From Propionivibrio soli (lineage in GTDB: Bacteria > Pseudomonadota > Gammaproteobacteria > Burkholderiales > Rhodocyclaceae), in contig NZ_JANZKY010000006.1 of the NCBI RefSeq assembly GCF_025770765.1, positions 62,001-126,000 on the forward strand: 64,000 nucleotides of DNA, read 5' to 3'. A program made the position numbers and the translations under genes. Position 1 is the stretch's first letter. Every line of letters starts with the position of its first letter. The notes beneath the pieces are model-generated. The model worked only from the letters and a program-made list of their open reading frames with translations. It did not search any database and had not been told where the DNA came from. Below are positions 52,876 through 64,000 of this stretch, piece after piece.

Positions 52876-54807
52876 ATGCTCAACATCCTCCTATCTAGGC
52901 CGCGCCGCCAAAAGCAATTTATTGCTGCTGCTGTCGATTTCGCCCTACTGTATTTTGCCTTTTGGTCTGCTTTGGCTCTGCGGTTTGAATCTTGGTGGAT
53001 AGAGGGCTTCGCAGCATACAGATGGCAAATGCTGGCTGCTCCTTTGCTTGCTATTCCAATATTCGCGCGCTTAGGACTGTATCGTGCGGTGATCCGTTTT
53101 ATGGAAGACAGGGTGGTGTTTGTTGTCGCTGGTGGCGTAACTCTGTCTGTGGTGCTTTTAGCGGCTGCGATCACCTTTTTGCACGCCCAAGGGACTTCCC
53201 GCGGTGTGTTAGCAATTTACTGGCTACTAGCCATCTTATATGTCGGGGCTACGCGCTTTTTGGCCCGTAGCTATTTCCTTCGAGCTGAGCGTAAGCAAGA
53301 CAAGCGGGTTCGTGTTGCCATCTATGGCGCTGGGCGTGCTGGAACTCAGTTGGCATACGCCCTACGTGCCGGCCGCGAGTATTTTCCGGTTGCCTTTTAT
53401 GACGATAACGGGGCCCGCCAGAAGATAGAGGTGGCGGGCCTCCGAGTTTATGATCCGGCAGAGCTCCCTTCAATGCTTACGTCCAAAGCGTTCGACGAGG
53501 TTCTCCTTGCTATCCCTTCTGCAAGTCGTGCCCGACGCGCTGAAATCATCAACAAGCTTCAGAGCCTTCGCTGCAGAGTGAAACTCGTCCCCGGAATGGC
53601 AGATATAGTGGCCGGCAGGGCTGAGCCGACGAGTGTGCGTGAGGTCGAGATCGAAGATTTGCTTGGGCGCGATTCCGTAGCTCCGGATCCGCAACTGCTC
53701 AGCAAATGCATAAAAGGGAAGGTCGTCCTTGTTTCGGGAGCGGGAGGATCGATCGGCTCTGAACTCTCTCGCCAAATATTGGCTCTACAGCCAACTAAAC
53801 TGGTGCTGATGGAGCTTTCGGAGTTTGCCCTTTATTCGATTGAGCAGGAACTGTCTCTACTGAACGATCGGTTGTGTGCTGGCGTTGAAATTATTCCTCT
53901 GTTGGGATCGGTTGTTCACCTGCATCGCAATGAACGAGTGATGCGAAGCTTTGGTGTTCAGACCGTATATCACGCCGCTGCTTACAAACACGTTCCGCTT
54001 GTAGAGCACAATCCAATCGAGGGCGTTCGCAATAATGTCCTGGGCACGAGGCGGATGGCGGAGGCGGCTCTGTCCGCTGGCGTAGAAACGTTCGTGTTAA
54101 TTTCTACCGATAAGGCTGTGCGACCGACAAACGTCATGGGGGCTAGTAAGCGACTGTCTGAACTTGTTTTGCAGGCGCTTGCAAAGCGAGGGGGAAAGAC
54201 ATGTTTCTGCATGGTCCGTTTCGGAAACGTGCTCGGTTCCTCGGGTTCCGTCGTGCCACTTTTCCGCAAGCAAATTAAAGCGGGCGGTCCAATTACTCTT
54301 ACTCACCCGGACATTAATCGGTACTTCATGACCATCCCGGAGGCTGCGCAACTCGTCATTCAGGCAGGTGCAATGGGACGTGGCGGGGAAGTGTACGTTC
54401 TCGATATGGGGCAGCCGGTGAAGATAATCGACTTGGCGCGACGGATGGTACACCTAAGTGGATTGAGTGTGCGTGACGAGAGCAACCCAGAAGGCGATAT
54501 TGCTATCGAGATAGTCGGGTTGCGACCCGGTGAGAAACTATACGAGGAATTGCTGATCGGAGAGAATGTAGAGGGCACTGCTCATCCTCTGATCATGAGG
54601 GCTTACGAGAATGAGATGCCGTGGGACTTCCTGAAAGAAAAGCTCGCCGTGCTCGATGTCGCAAGCGAGTCCTTTGATTACGAAGGAGTTCTCGCATTGT
54701 TGCGTTTATTGGTAAAGGAATATGCCCCGGCAACCCATGGCGACGGTGAGTTGGCTCGGCTATCGTTGAGCAACAGTTCCACGAAGACTTTGGAATGTTT
54801 GCACTAG
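52876..54807 (+). CDS. wbpM: Membrane nucleotide-sugar 4,6-dehydratase (WbpM/PglF/FlmA-like)
   Basis: 643 residues from ATG 52876 (TTG 52864 is possible). Four N-terminal membrane helices (to about residue 125), a CoA-binding-like Rossmann domain (VRVAIYGAGRAGTQLAYAL), then the catalytic SDR domain VVLVSGAGGSIGSELSRQIL with ISTDKAVRPTNVMGASKR. WbpM-type enzymes make UDP-4-keto-6-deoxy-GlcNAc for FucNAc/QuiNAc-type sugars. Usual last gene of such O-antigen loci. Confidence 0.93.
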   Translation: MLNILLSRPRRQKQFIAAAVDFALLYFAFWSALALRFESWWIEGFAAYRWQMLAAPLLAIPIFARLGLYRAVIRFMEDRVVFVVAGGVTLSVVLLAAAITFLHAQGTSRGVLAIYWLLAILYVGATRFLARSYFLRAERKQDKRVRVAIYGAGRAGTQLAYALRAGREYFPVAFYDDNGARQKIEVAGLRVYDPAELPSMLTSKAFDEVLLAIPSASRARRAEIINKLQSLRCRVKLVPGMADIVAGRAEPTSVREVEIEDLLGRDSVAPDPQLLSKCIKGKVVLVSGAGGSIGSELSRQILALQPTKLVLMELSEFALYSIEQELSLLNDRLCAGVEIIPLLGSVVHLHRNERVMRSFGVQTVYHAAAYKHVPLVEHNPIEGVRNNVLGTRRMAEAALSAGVETFVLISTDKAVRPTNVMGASKRLSELVLQALAKRGGKTCFCMVRFGNVLGSSGSVVPLFRKQIKAGGPITLTHPDINRYFMTIPEAAQLVIQAGAMGRGGEVYVLDMGQPVKIIDLARRMVHLSGLSVRDESNPEGDIAIEIVGLRPGEKLYEELLIGENVEGTAHPLIMRAYENEMPWDFLKEKLAVLDVASESFDYEGVLALLRLLVKEYAPATHGDGELARLSLSNSSTKTLECLH

Positions 54808-55762
54808 ATTGAAGATAGGAGAAAATGAACGCTACCAACTTTGCAGAAAACGAGTTCGGTTTTTTTGAACTTTGGAAGAAACTTTCTCTCGGCTAGAAGC
54901 GAATTTGGGCAGCGACAGGAAGGCGGCGCAACCGTAGGCATTGCAATAAGTCTGTTGCCGGCTAAGCATACATGCATGGCCCTTGGTCAGGCGCACAAGC
55001 GGTGGAACGCATGAAGACACCCCTTTTCAGTTTCGTGCTGCCGCTATGGGAGCGGATGAGGAGTAGTCACGCGATCTTCGCGATTCCGCGGACGGGATTT
55101 TCTACCCAGTAACAATCCAACGGCAGAAGGCGACGTCAGGTTTTGGCCCATATAATCTGATTGAGGTCCGTGTAGAAGCGAATGAAGGAGGTCTGGCGGC
55201 AAAAAAAAGAAGAGCACAACTTCTCGTTGCAGGACTCGTAAAAGTGCACGATGAACTCCAAATGCCCAGCGGCACATTCATCACCTAGGCCGAACCGAGG
55301 TATCCGGCTCGAGCACATGAAGCCCGGCAATCCGCAACAGAATACCCATATCGAACGCTACAACCGCACTATCCGCTACGACTGGCTCAGCCACTACCTG
55401 TTTGAGTCAATCGAGGAGGTCCAGAACTATGCGACCAACTGGATGTGGACCTACAACCACAAACGCCCCAACATGGCGCTCGGTGGCATTACCCTGAAAC
55501 AGAAATCAGCTCTTTTAACCCACTCTGCTTCTGATCGTTACCCAACAATACAGAGTGACGGAGTGGCTAAGTAGAGCAATCGGTTGATAAGTTTATGAGG
55601 ATATACTCCACTTGTTGATTGCGTGGTTGAAAAGAACTGGTAATCTCCAGGCAATCTCTTCTGCTTAATAAGGTGCGGTCAGAAGTAGAGCCTTCTCTTA
55701 AGGGAGATTCTGCGTCATATAGTTAATTAATATGTAGGCAGCTGTTTATAGGTGCGAAATTT
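54808..55762. other. Eroded region with IS fragment and tiny open frame
   Basis: No intact gene. At 54824-54895 a well-started (AGGAG) frame MNATNFAENEFGFFELWKKL ends after 23 codons; it could be the decapitated start of a Wzz/chain-length-type gene. Between about 54900 and 55290 nothing is recognised. An IS3-type fragment follows (55295-55574), then about 190 AT-rich bases leading to the next gene. Confidence 0.5.
55295..55574 (+). pseudogene. IS3-family transposase OrfB fragment (C-terminus)
   Basis: RGIRLEHMKPGNPQQNTHIE, RYNRTIRYDWLSHYLFESIE and WMWTYNHKRPNMALGGIT are the end of the IS3 integrase core, with the last catalytic Glu (HIERYN). No OrfA or N-terminal OrfB remains upstream. Confidence 0.85.
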
Positions 55763-57190
55763 ATGTCAGCGCAAATTGTCACGCTTTTATCTATTAGAAA
55801 ACTCTACGAACAAAGCAGAGTAAACGGCTTGTTTATTTCTCTTATTGTGCTTTTATGCAATATCAAATTCGGAGTTGAGATACCTGCTTCACAAAATACG
55901 GGCCATGTTGGATTTAGCGAATTATTTATTCTTCTCGGCCTTTGTTTCGTGTTGCGTCTGGTATACAAAAAGCAATATGTCTTTACAGAAACAAGCAGAA
56001 AAATATTTCTTTTGACGCTTATTGCGAGCGCTGTTTTTATCGTGATTGCTGGGTACCACGTCCTTCTCAACAATAGGTCTGTATATGAATTTATCGGCGT
56101 ATTCAGAAATATTTACGGGTGTATGGTGCTTTTTTTTCTAATAGATGCCCGCATTCTAAAAAAGGAAGAGCTTGTCAGCGGATTTTTTTGCATCGCTGTA
56201 TTATATTCTTTGTCGGTGCTCAGTGTCGTTGTTTATAATGCTTATCTATTTGATTTGCATCAGTATGAATCGTTCAGATGGGGTAGGCTCATCATCTTTG
56301 AAGACGATCTGACGATCCTTGGTGCGTTGATGGTCATGTGTCTTTTTTTTGTTTCCGGGGAGGGTTTTACAAAAAGCAAATTGGCAAAAACCGTATTTAT
56401 TCTGGCTTCTGCCTTAATTTCTGCTGCTGCAAGCGGAAGCCGATCTCAAGCAACGCCAATTATGGTTCTTTTCATCTTGCTGCCTTTTGTTTTTATATAT
56501 AGGAATGGTATAAGGATTATAAGACTTCAAATTTTGTCATTGCTGGTGGCGGCGATATCCTTGGTGTGCATATCAATGACTTGTCCAAATCAGAATTATC
56601 TCTTTCTAGAGTTCTTTCGAGGAAACCCTTTCATAATTGACGTAGTCAGCCGGATTGAGGGAGGGAAAAGGTACAACACTGAAGAACTCGCAAAAAAATT
56701 CGGAATGGGAGCGGATGATCTTGATAAACATGTCAGTGTTACCGATCTGATGTATCACGGGAGCAGTAGCGCGGCGAGGAGCAGCGTTTACCGCGTTGAG
56801 TTATTGAAAGCCGATTTGAAAATCTTGGCTGACTCGCCTGTTTTGGGTACAGGTCAAAGGGTACGTTCCCAAACCTACCTGAATGGTCAGACGCATGATT
56901 TTTACACGCCGCCGAACTTTATGCTCCATATATCTTTACTAGCCGGTATACCTAGCATACTCGGGTATCTTGCACTAGTCGGATTTATTTTCGTCACATT
57001 GATTTTTACAAAGAACGGCTTGTTTTTATATGAAAAATTGGTTCTATTAGGGGCCTCAATGCCTATATTCGGTATGTCGATGTTTCATGATGGGTTGGCC
57101 GGAGGAGCTTTGTTAAATTTTACTTTGTGGTTAATAGTCTCATATATGTTTTTGGTTTATAAAGAGCGTGTTTATGGGTTGGGAAAATAA
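55763..57190 (+). CDS. AT-rich O-antigen polymerase/ligase-like membrane protein
   Basis: 475 residues, about 11 hydrophobic segments (for example LFISLIVLLCNIKFGVEI, FIGVFRNIYGCMVLFFLID). The large loop at about 290-375 ends in LADSPVLGTGQRVRSQTYLNGQTHDFYTPPNFMLHISLLAGIP, i.e. the 'G.G......H.....N..L......G' pattern of Wzy/WaaL-type proteins. Visibly AT-richer than its neighbours and enclosed by IS3 remnants, so probably acquired separately. A second polymerase for the locus or an O-antigen ligase. Confidence 0.75.
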   Translation: MSAQIVTLLSIRKLYEQSRVNGLFISLIVLLCNIKFGVEIPASQNTGHVGFSELFILLGLCFVLRLVYKKQYVFTETSRKIFLLTLIASAVFIVIAGYHVLLNNRSVYEFIGVFRNIYGCMVLFFLIDARILKKEELVSGFFCIAVLYSLSVLSVVVYNAYLFDLHQYESFRWGRLIIFEDDLTILGALMVMCLFFVSGEGFTKSKLAKTVFILASALISAAASGSRSQATPIMVLFILLPFVFIYRNGIRIIRLQILSLLVAAISLVCISMTCPNQNYLFLEFFRGNPFIIDVVSRIEGGKRYNTEELAKKFGMGADDLDKHVSVTDLMYHGSSSAARSSVYRVELLKADLKILADSPVLGTGQRVRSQTYLNGQTHDFYTPPNFMLHISLLAGIPSILGYLALVGFIFVTLIFTKNGLFLYEKLVLLGASMPIFGMSMFHDGLAGGALLNFTLWLIVSYMFLVYKERVYGLGK

Positions 57191-57273
57191 AGACAATTGA
57201 CATACCAGGCATTCGTGGTTGTAAAAGCATTGTTGGCATGCAGCAAAATTTAGCTTTCGTTGCGAGTAGCGTC

Positions 57274-58456
57274 TGAATCGCCCCGGCTTTGCTAGACACT
57301 ATTCAGCCGGTTGAAATACTGGTTTTCGAACTCTACCGGAGAAACGTCACTTACATAGCCATGGCGACGTTTCGGGCTGTAGAACATCTCGATGTAATCG
57401 AAGATGCCGCGATGAGCTTCTTCTCGGTCGGAAGAAGCTTTCTGCGACGGCGTTGTCGTAGCAGTGCCCTCAGCCGGCTCATGCTGGCCACCAAACCTGT
57501 GTGTTCAGGAAGGCTCGCCAGTCTGGCTGCTGTACTGGCACCCTTGGTTTGAATGGACGATCACGAGCGCCTTGGGATTTCGCCGCTACACCGCCATCAA
57601 CAAGGCATTAATCGCCAATTCGGCATCCATCCTTGAGCGCATCGACCAACCGATCACTTGGCGCCAGAACAGGCCCCGAACAACAGCCAGATACAGCCAA
57701 CCTTCATGGGTCAGGATATAAGTGATGTCAGTCACCCAAACCTGATTCGGGGCTTCGACATCAAAGTTCTGCTCCAACTGATTCTCGGCCACGACTGCCG
57801 GCTTGCCATAATGGCCGCCCCGGCGCCGATAACCCACCTGCGCCCGTAGGCCTTCCTGTTCCATCAGGCGATAAACCGGTGCTTGCCGCACAATTCGCCC
57901 AGACGACGCAGGTCATGGGCAATTTTGCGATAGCCATAAACGCCGCTTTCGAGCCAGGATCGCCTGATTAACCCCAGTAGCCGTCGATCATTCCGCTGCC
58001 GAGGTGATGCCGGTTCCGCTTTCCTGGCGTAATAATCGCTAGGATGCACGGCCATTACGTGGCAGAGTCGGCATACCGGGTACTGCGTTTCGTGCGCTTG
58101 AATGAAGGCGTGCCTTACCGAGACTCTTTGGCAAAGTATGCTACGGCCCTTTTTAGGATGTCGCGTTCCTCGCTGACCCGCTTCAAGTTGGTCTCGCGTC
58201 GCCAAATCTCCGCGGCTTTGCGTTGCATGCAGCTCACTTCGTTCGGCTTCTGGCACGCTATAGCGCTTTAGCAACTCGTACAGCGTCGGCAACGGGACGC
58301 CCAGCCGACTGGCTATCTCGCAGCAGGATGGCCGCGATCCTTCACCTGATTGACTGCTTCGAGCTTGAATTCTTCCGGATAACGCTTGCTGCTCATGACT
58401 TCTCCTTTTACCCAAGCTTAAGGCTTCGGAGCGTCTACGGCTCCCGGGGCGATTCA
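57274..58456 (-). mobile_element. Decayed IS3-family insertion sequence
   Basis: 1183 bp with terminal inverted repeats beginning TGAATCGCCCCGG at both ends. On the minus strand OrfA starts at 58396 (MSSKRYPEEFKLEAVNQVKD) behind GGAG but stops after 25 codons. OrfB pieces follow in shifted frames: RDQLEAGQRGTRHPKKG-type junction, YPVCRLCHVMAVHPSDYYA, APNQVWVTDITYILTHEGWL, and the end HRGIFDYIEMFYSPKRRHGY. Inactive. No clear target-site duplication (GTC left, ATG right). Confidence 0.88.
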
Positions 58457-58863
58457 ATGCAGCAATTGGGAAAAGCCATTGCCGCGGCCTCCGTGAGGGA
58501 TGACCGCTTTACTCAGCTGTCTCTGCTCACGTCTGTTCGACCGCAGAAAGAGTCTGACATTTTTGCCCAGCGTCAAGTCATTGCTGCTCTAGAGACATCG
58601 TTGATGCCCCGCTACTCAGCCTGCCAGAATCGTCGAAGACGTGTTCATCTCCGCTAAGCCGGTATCTCCAAAGAAGACCCTATTGCTAACGTTAGATCTG
58701 GTTTGTGGGTTAATGGCAGGGATTCTTTGGGTTTTGATTGCCGATTCCTTGCTGGAAGCGACCGAGTGCGCCGGAGCAGGCCGGCAAGATTGCGAGTGCT
58801 AAGGAGCCCTCCTCAGGGTACGTACCTTGCTCATCCGTGTCTTCCCATTTGAAGGAGACTGCA
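58457..58863. other. Region between IS remnant and DUF2795 gene
   Basis: About 400 bases. A plus-strand frame continues out of the IS to 58657 (LGKAIAAASVRDDRFTQLSL ... NRRRRVHLR), possibly the tail of a gene cut by the IS, but no family is recognised. The rest is noncoding leader. Confidence 0.4.
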
Positions 58864-59070
58864 ATGCCCGAAAAGAGCCAAACCCCGAACCCAATCGAGG
58901 TTCAGAAATTCCTTGGCGGGCTCGATTATCCGACCGGCAAGGAAGACATCCTGCAGAAAGCGAAAAGCGAGGGGGCTGACGATAACGTGATGCAGGCCCT
59001 GGAACAGATTCCCGATCAGGAGTACGCGAGCCCGATTGCCGTATCACGGGAAGTAGGGAAGTTGCACTGA
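58864..59070 (+). CDS. DUF2795 domain protein
   Basis: 68 residues from ATG 58864 (GGAG upstream). NPIEVQKFLGGLDYPTGKEDILQKAKSEGADDNVMQALEQIPDQEYASPIAVSREV is the DUF2795 pattern (K.L.G.DYP..K..L...A...GA...V...L..LPD..Y.....V...). Small soluble protein of unknown function, often stress-associated or placed next to unrelated genes. Confidence 0.85.
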   Translation: MPEKSQTPNPIEVQKFLGGLDYPTGKEDILQKAKSEGADDNVMQALEQIPDQEYASPIAVSREVGKLH

Positions 59071-59237
59071 CCGTTACAACAAAGGGCGGGGCGGCGCTCA
59101 AAGCGCTGCCCTGGCAACCAACCTCTGGTGGTTCCAACGCCTCTTCTTGATCTCTCAAGCTTCAGCTTCTCTTTCGATGCCGCGGGCAGGCAAGGCAAGC
59201 GCGTATAATTTGCGATTTAGTCCATTTCTCACGCTAG

Positions 59238-62404
<3,167 letters not shown>

Positions 62405-62407
62405 GCG

Positions 62408-63406
62408 ATGCAGTTGCGGGCCGAGCAATTGGCGGCTCACCTTGAGCGCGACCTCAAGCCGGTTTATGTCGTCTATGGTGACGAGCCTTTGCTCGTCATC
62501 GAAGCGGCAGACGCGATCCGAGCCGCGGCTCGAGGCAGGGGCTTCGTCGAGCGGGAAGTGCTGACGGCGATTTCCGGTTTCAATTGGGCCGACCTTTACC
62601 AAGCGACGGGCAACCTTTCGCTATTTGGGGATCGGAAGCTTCTCGATCTGCGCATCCCGACCGGCAAGCCAGGGCGCGAAGGGAGTGCGGCTCTGCAAGA
62701 ATACTGCGCCCGGTCTCCCGAACATGCCGTATTGCTGGTGACCTTGCCAGGACTGGACTGGAGCGAGGAAAAAGCCGTTTGGCTCAAAGCCCTTACGGAA
62801 GCGGGCGTTGCCATCAAGATCGTTCCGCCCGGCTTGGCGGAATTGCCCGCGTGGATCGCGGGGCGTTTGCGGCGTCAGGAACAGACGGCTGTGCCGGAGG
62901 CCTTGCGCTTCATCGCCGAACGCGTTGAAGGTAACTTGCTCGCAGCGCATCAGGAAATATCGAAACTGCGATTGCTGTATCCGGCGGGTGCGTTGAGCTT
63001 GGATCAAGTACAGTCCGCCGTACTTAACGTCGCCCGCTACGATCTCGATGGGTTGCGTGAAGCGTTGTTGGTGGGGGACATCGCTCGTTTGACACGCACG
63101 TTGGACGGGCTTGAGCAGGAAGGCGAAGCGCCTCCGCTTGTACTTTGGGCTCTGACCGAGGAAGTGCGCGCGCTGGCCACCGCGAAAGCCTGCTTGACAG
63201 CCCGTCAGTCTCTCGATGCGGCGCTGAAGGAAGCCCGGGTTTGGGGTCCGCGTCAGTCGCTGTTCAAACGTGCATTGCAGCGGGTCGAAATCCCGGCCAT
63301 CAACACAGCACTAGAGAGCGCGGCACGCATTGATCGCCTCGTCAAGGGAATCGGGGTGGGGAACGTTTGGAATGAATTCTTGCGGCTCGGCCTTGCGCTT
63401 TCGTAA
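62408..63406 (+). CDS. holA: DNA polymerase III delta subunit
   Basis: 332 residues. Opens MQLRAEQLAAHLERDLKPVYVVYGDEPLLVIEAADAIR, the HolA pattern, with SLFGDRKLLDLRIP and NLLAAHQEISKLRLLYP further on. It opens the sliding clamp in the clamp-loader complex. Starts 3 bases after the lptE stop. Confidence 0.96.
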   Translation: MQLRAEQLAAHLERDLKPVYVVYGDEPLLVIEAADAIRAAARGRGFVEREVLTAISGFNWADLYQATGNLSLFGDRKLLDLRIPTGKPGREGSAALQEYCARSPEHAVLLVTLPGLDWSEEKAVWLKALTEAGVAIKIVPPGLAELPAWIAGRLRRQEQTAVPEALRFIAERVEGNLLAAHQEISKLRLLYPAGALSLDQVQSAVLNVARYDLDGLREALLVGDIARLTRTLDGLEQEGEAPPLVLWALTEEVRALATAKACLTARQSLDAALKEARVWGPRQSLFKRALQRVEIPAINTALESAARIDRLVKGIGVGNVWNEFLRLGLALS

Positions 63407-63424
63407 GCCGAATCCATGATGGTG

Positions 63425-63440
63425 GCGGCGGTTTCGCCGC
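63425..63440. terminator. Hairpin between convergent holA and small gene
   Basis: GCGGCG-GTTT-CGCCGC perfect stem without a clear T-run; plausible weak bidirectional terminator. Confidence 0.4.
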
Positions 63441-63450
63441 TATTGCGCTA

Positions 63451-63690
63451 CTACTTCTTTTCTTCGTCGGGAGGAGTGTCGGGGGCAAGATGTTCCCAGA
63501 GGCAATCGTCCCGCCATTCGAACTCATCGTTCAGGCCCTGGCAGCACTTCCCTTGAACCAGGCACTCGCCTTTGCATCCGTCTGCCACTACGACCACCCG
63601 CAGTTCCGGATCGATCTTGCGCTCACCGTCCCAATAGCTGCACGTCGCGCAAATCTTTACTTCAGCGGGAATGATCAATTTCTCGTTCAT
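63451..63690 (-). CDS. Cysteine-rich small protein of unknown function
   Basis: 79 residues, ATG at 63690. Seven cysteines in regular pairs (ICATCSYWDGER, DGCKGECLVQGKCC, DDCLW) suggest a metal-binding or disulphide-rich fold. No named family. Convergent with holA and divergent from proA. Confidence 0.65.
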   Translation of the reverse strand: MNEKLIIPAEVKICATCSYWDGERKIDPELRVVVVADGCKGECLVQGKCCQGLNDEFEWRDDCLWEHLAPDTPPDEEKK

Positions 63691-63808
63691 GGCTCATAAG
63701 GAACAGAATCTGTAGCACTAAGAGTGTATCGCTTTCCGATGGTTCCATTAAGGGTTTTGTTACCTTGCTGGCTATAATCCCGTTTTGACCACGCTTGAGC
63801 AAGCTCGT

Positions 63809-64000
63809 ATGGAGATCCGGGAATACGTCGAAACAGTCGGCCGGCGGGCGCGCGAAGCTTCGCGGTATATCGCTCGCGCGGACAGCAATGCAAAGAACCA
63901 AGCGTTGAGAAGCATAGCGCAATCAATCCGCCGAGAAGCCGGCGTGTTGATTGAGGCGAACCAGCGGGACCTTGCGGCCGCGCGGGCAGCCGGGTTGGAA
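63809..64000 (+). CDS. proA: Gamma-glutamyl phosphate reductase, partial (N-terminus)
   Basis: First 64 residues only; the rest is beyond the window. [22 protein letters not shown] followed by [16 protein letters not shown] and [18 protein letters not shown] is the standard ProA start. Second enzyme of proline synthesis. ATG 63809 is preferred; an in-frame TTG at 63785 is possible. A TATAAT lies at 63773-63778. Confidence 0.92.
   Translation, partial: MEIREYVETVGRRAREASRYIARADSNAKNQALRSIAQSIRREAGVLIEANQRDLAAARAAGLE

Noticed and set aside
57271-58459. Target-site duplication of the IS3 element
   Set aside because: Flanking triplets differ (GTC and ATG), so no duplication can be claimed.

Overview
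The window reads as chromosome of a betaproteobacterium. The evidence is the housekeeping order leuS-lptE-holA-(small Cys-rich gene)-proA, a CIRCE-controlled groESL operon, an RND/MFP efflux pair, a TctD/TctE-like two-component pair and generally GC-rich coding sequence. Rhodocyclales-like is my best guess; it is an inference from gene order and style, not from a search.

Layout. (1) 1-2758, minus strand: an RND efflux permease (cut by the window edge) and its membrane fusion lipoprotein. (2) 3180-10760: a sedentary-type integron. An integron integrase on the minus strand faces an array of 11 recognisable attC sites with twelve small genes read on the plus strand: membrane proteins, a barstar-like protein, a LysE-family exporter, a cupin, an alpha/beta hydrolase, a GNAT acetyltransferase and several unknowns. 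No classical resistance cassette is visible. The integrase has a frame break right at its start codon. (3) 11139-13366: groES-groEL with superimposed sigma70/sigma32-like promoters, a perfect CIRCE operator and a terminator. (4) 13696-15844: response regulator and sensor kinase. (5) 15907-30620: tRNA-Phe followed by an integrated island bounded by a 38-bp direct repeat of the tRNA 3' part. Its left part is a complete-looking filamentous (inovirus) prophage: regulator, Rep, ssDNA-binding protein, major coat protein with terminator, pIII/TspB-like tip protein, pVI-like protein, a second coat-like protein, Zot/pI, secretin and integrase. Its right part carries two toxin-antitoxin/defence-type gene pairs (ImmA/IrrE with a DUF4411 PIN-like protein; DarT-like with a NADAR-type antitoxin) and ends in a second, decayed integrase 3' end abutting attR.

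(6) 31124-58456: a large surface-polysaccharide (O-antigen/capsule) locus. A compact, overlapping operon begins with a nonulosonic-acid-like block (LegB-like dehydratase, nucleotidyltransferase, SDR, radical SAM/SPASM protein, NeuB-family synthase, SpsF- and SpsG/PseG-like proteins, WbqC-like, PIG-L deacetylase). It continues with Wzx flippase, MptE/DUF115-like protein, Wzy-like polymerase, acetyltransferase, an amidotransferase triad (WbpG-HisH-HisF), the UDP-L-FucNAc trio (FnlA/B/C-like), a GT4 glycosyltransferase, an epimerase, the initiating sugar transferase and WbpM. Two acyltransferase genes in the operon are broken. The 3' end is eroded by IS3-family remnants that flank a second, AT-rich polymerase/ligase-like gene. 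(7) 58864-64000: DUF2795 protein, leuS, lptE, holA, a Cys-rich small protein (minus) and the start of proA.

How it fits together: the conserved backbone is interrupted by three accessory blocks (integron, tRNA-Phe island, polysaccharide locus), all of types that vary between strains and bear on phage or cell-surface interactions. The most interesting points are the inovirus with two coat paralogues, the tandem defence cargo behind it, the unusual nonulosonate-type block that lacks an aminotransferase but has a radical SAM enzyme, and the integron with a disrupted integrase start.
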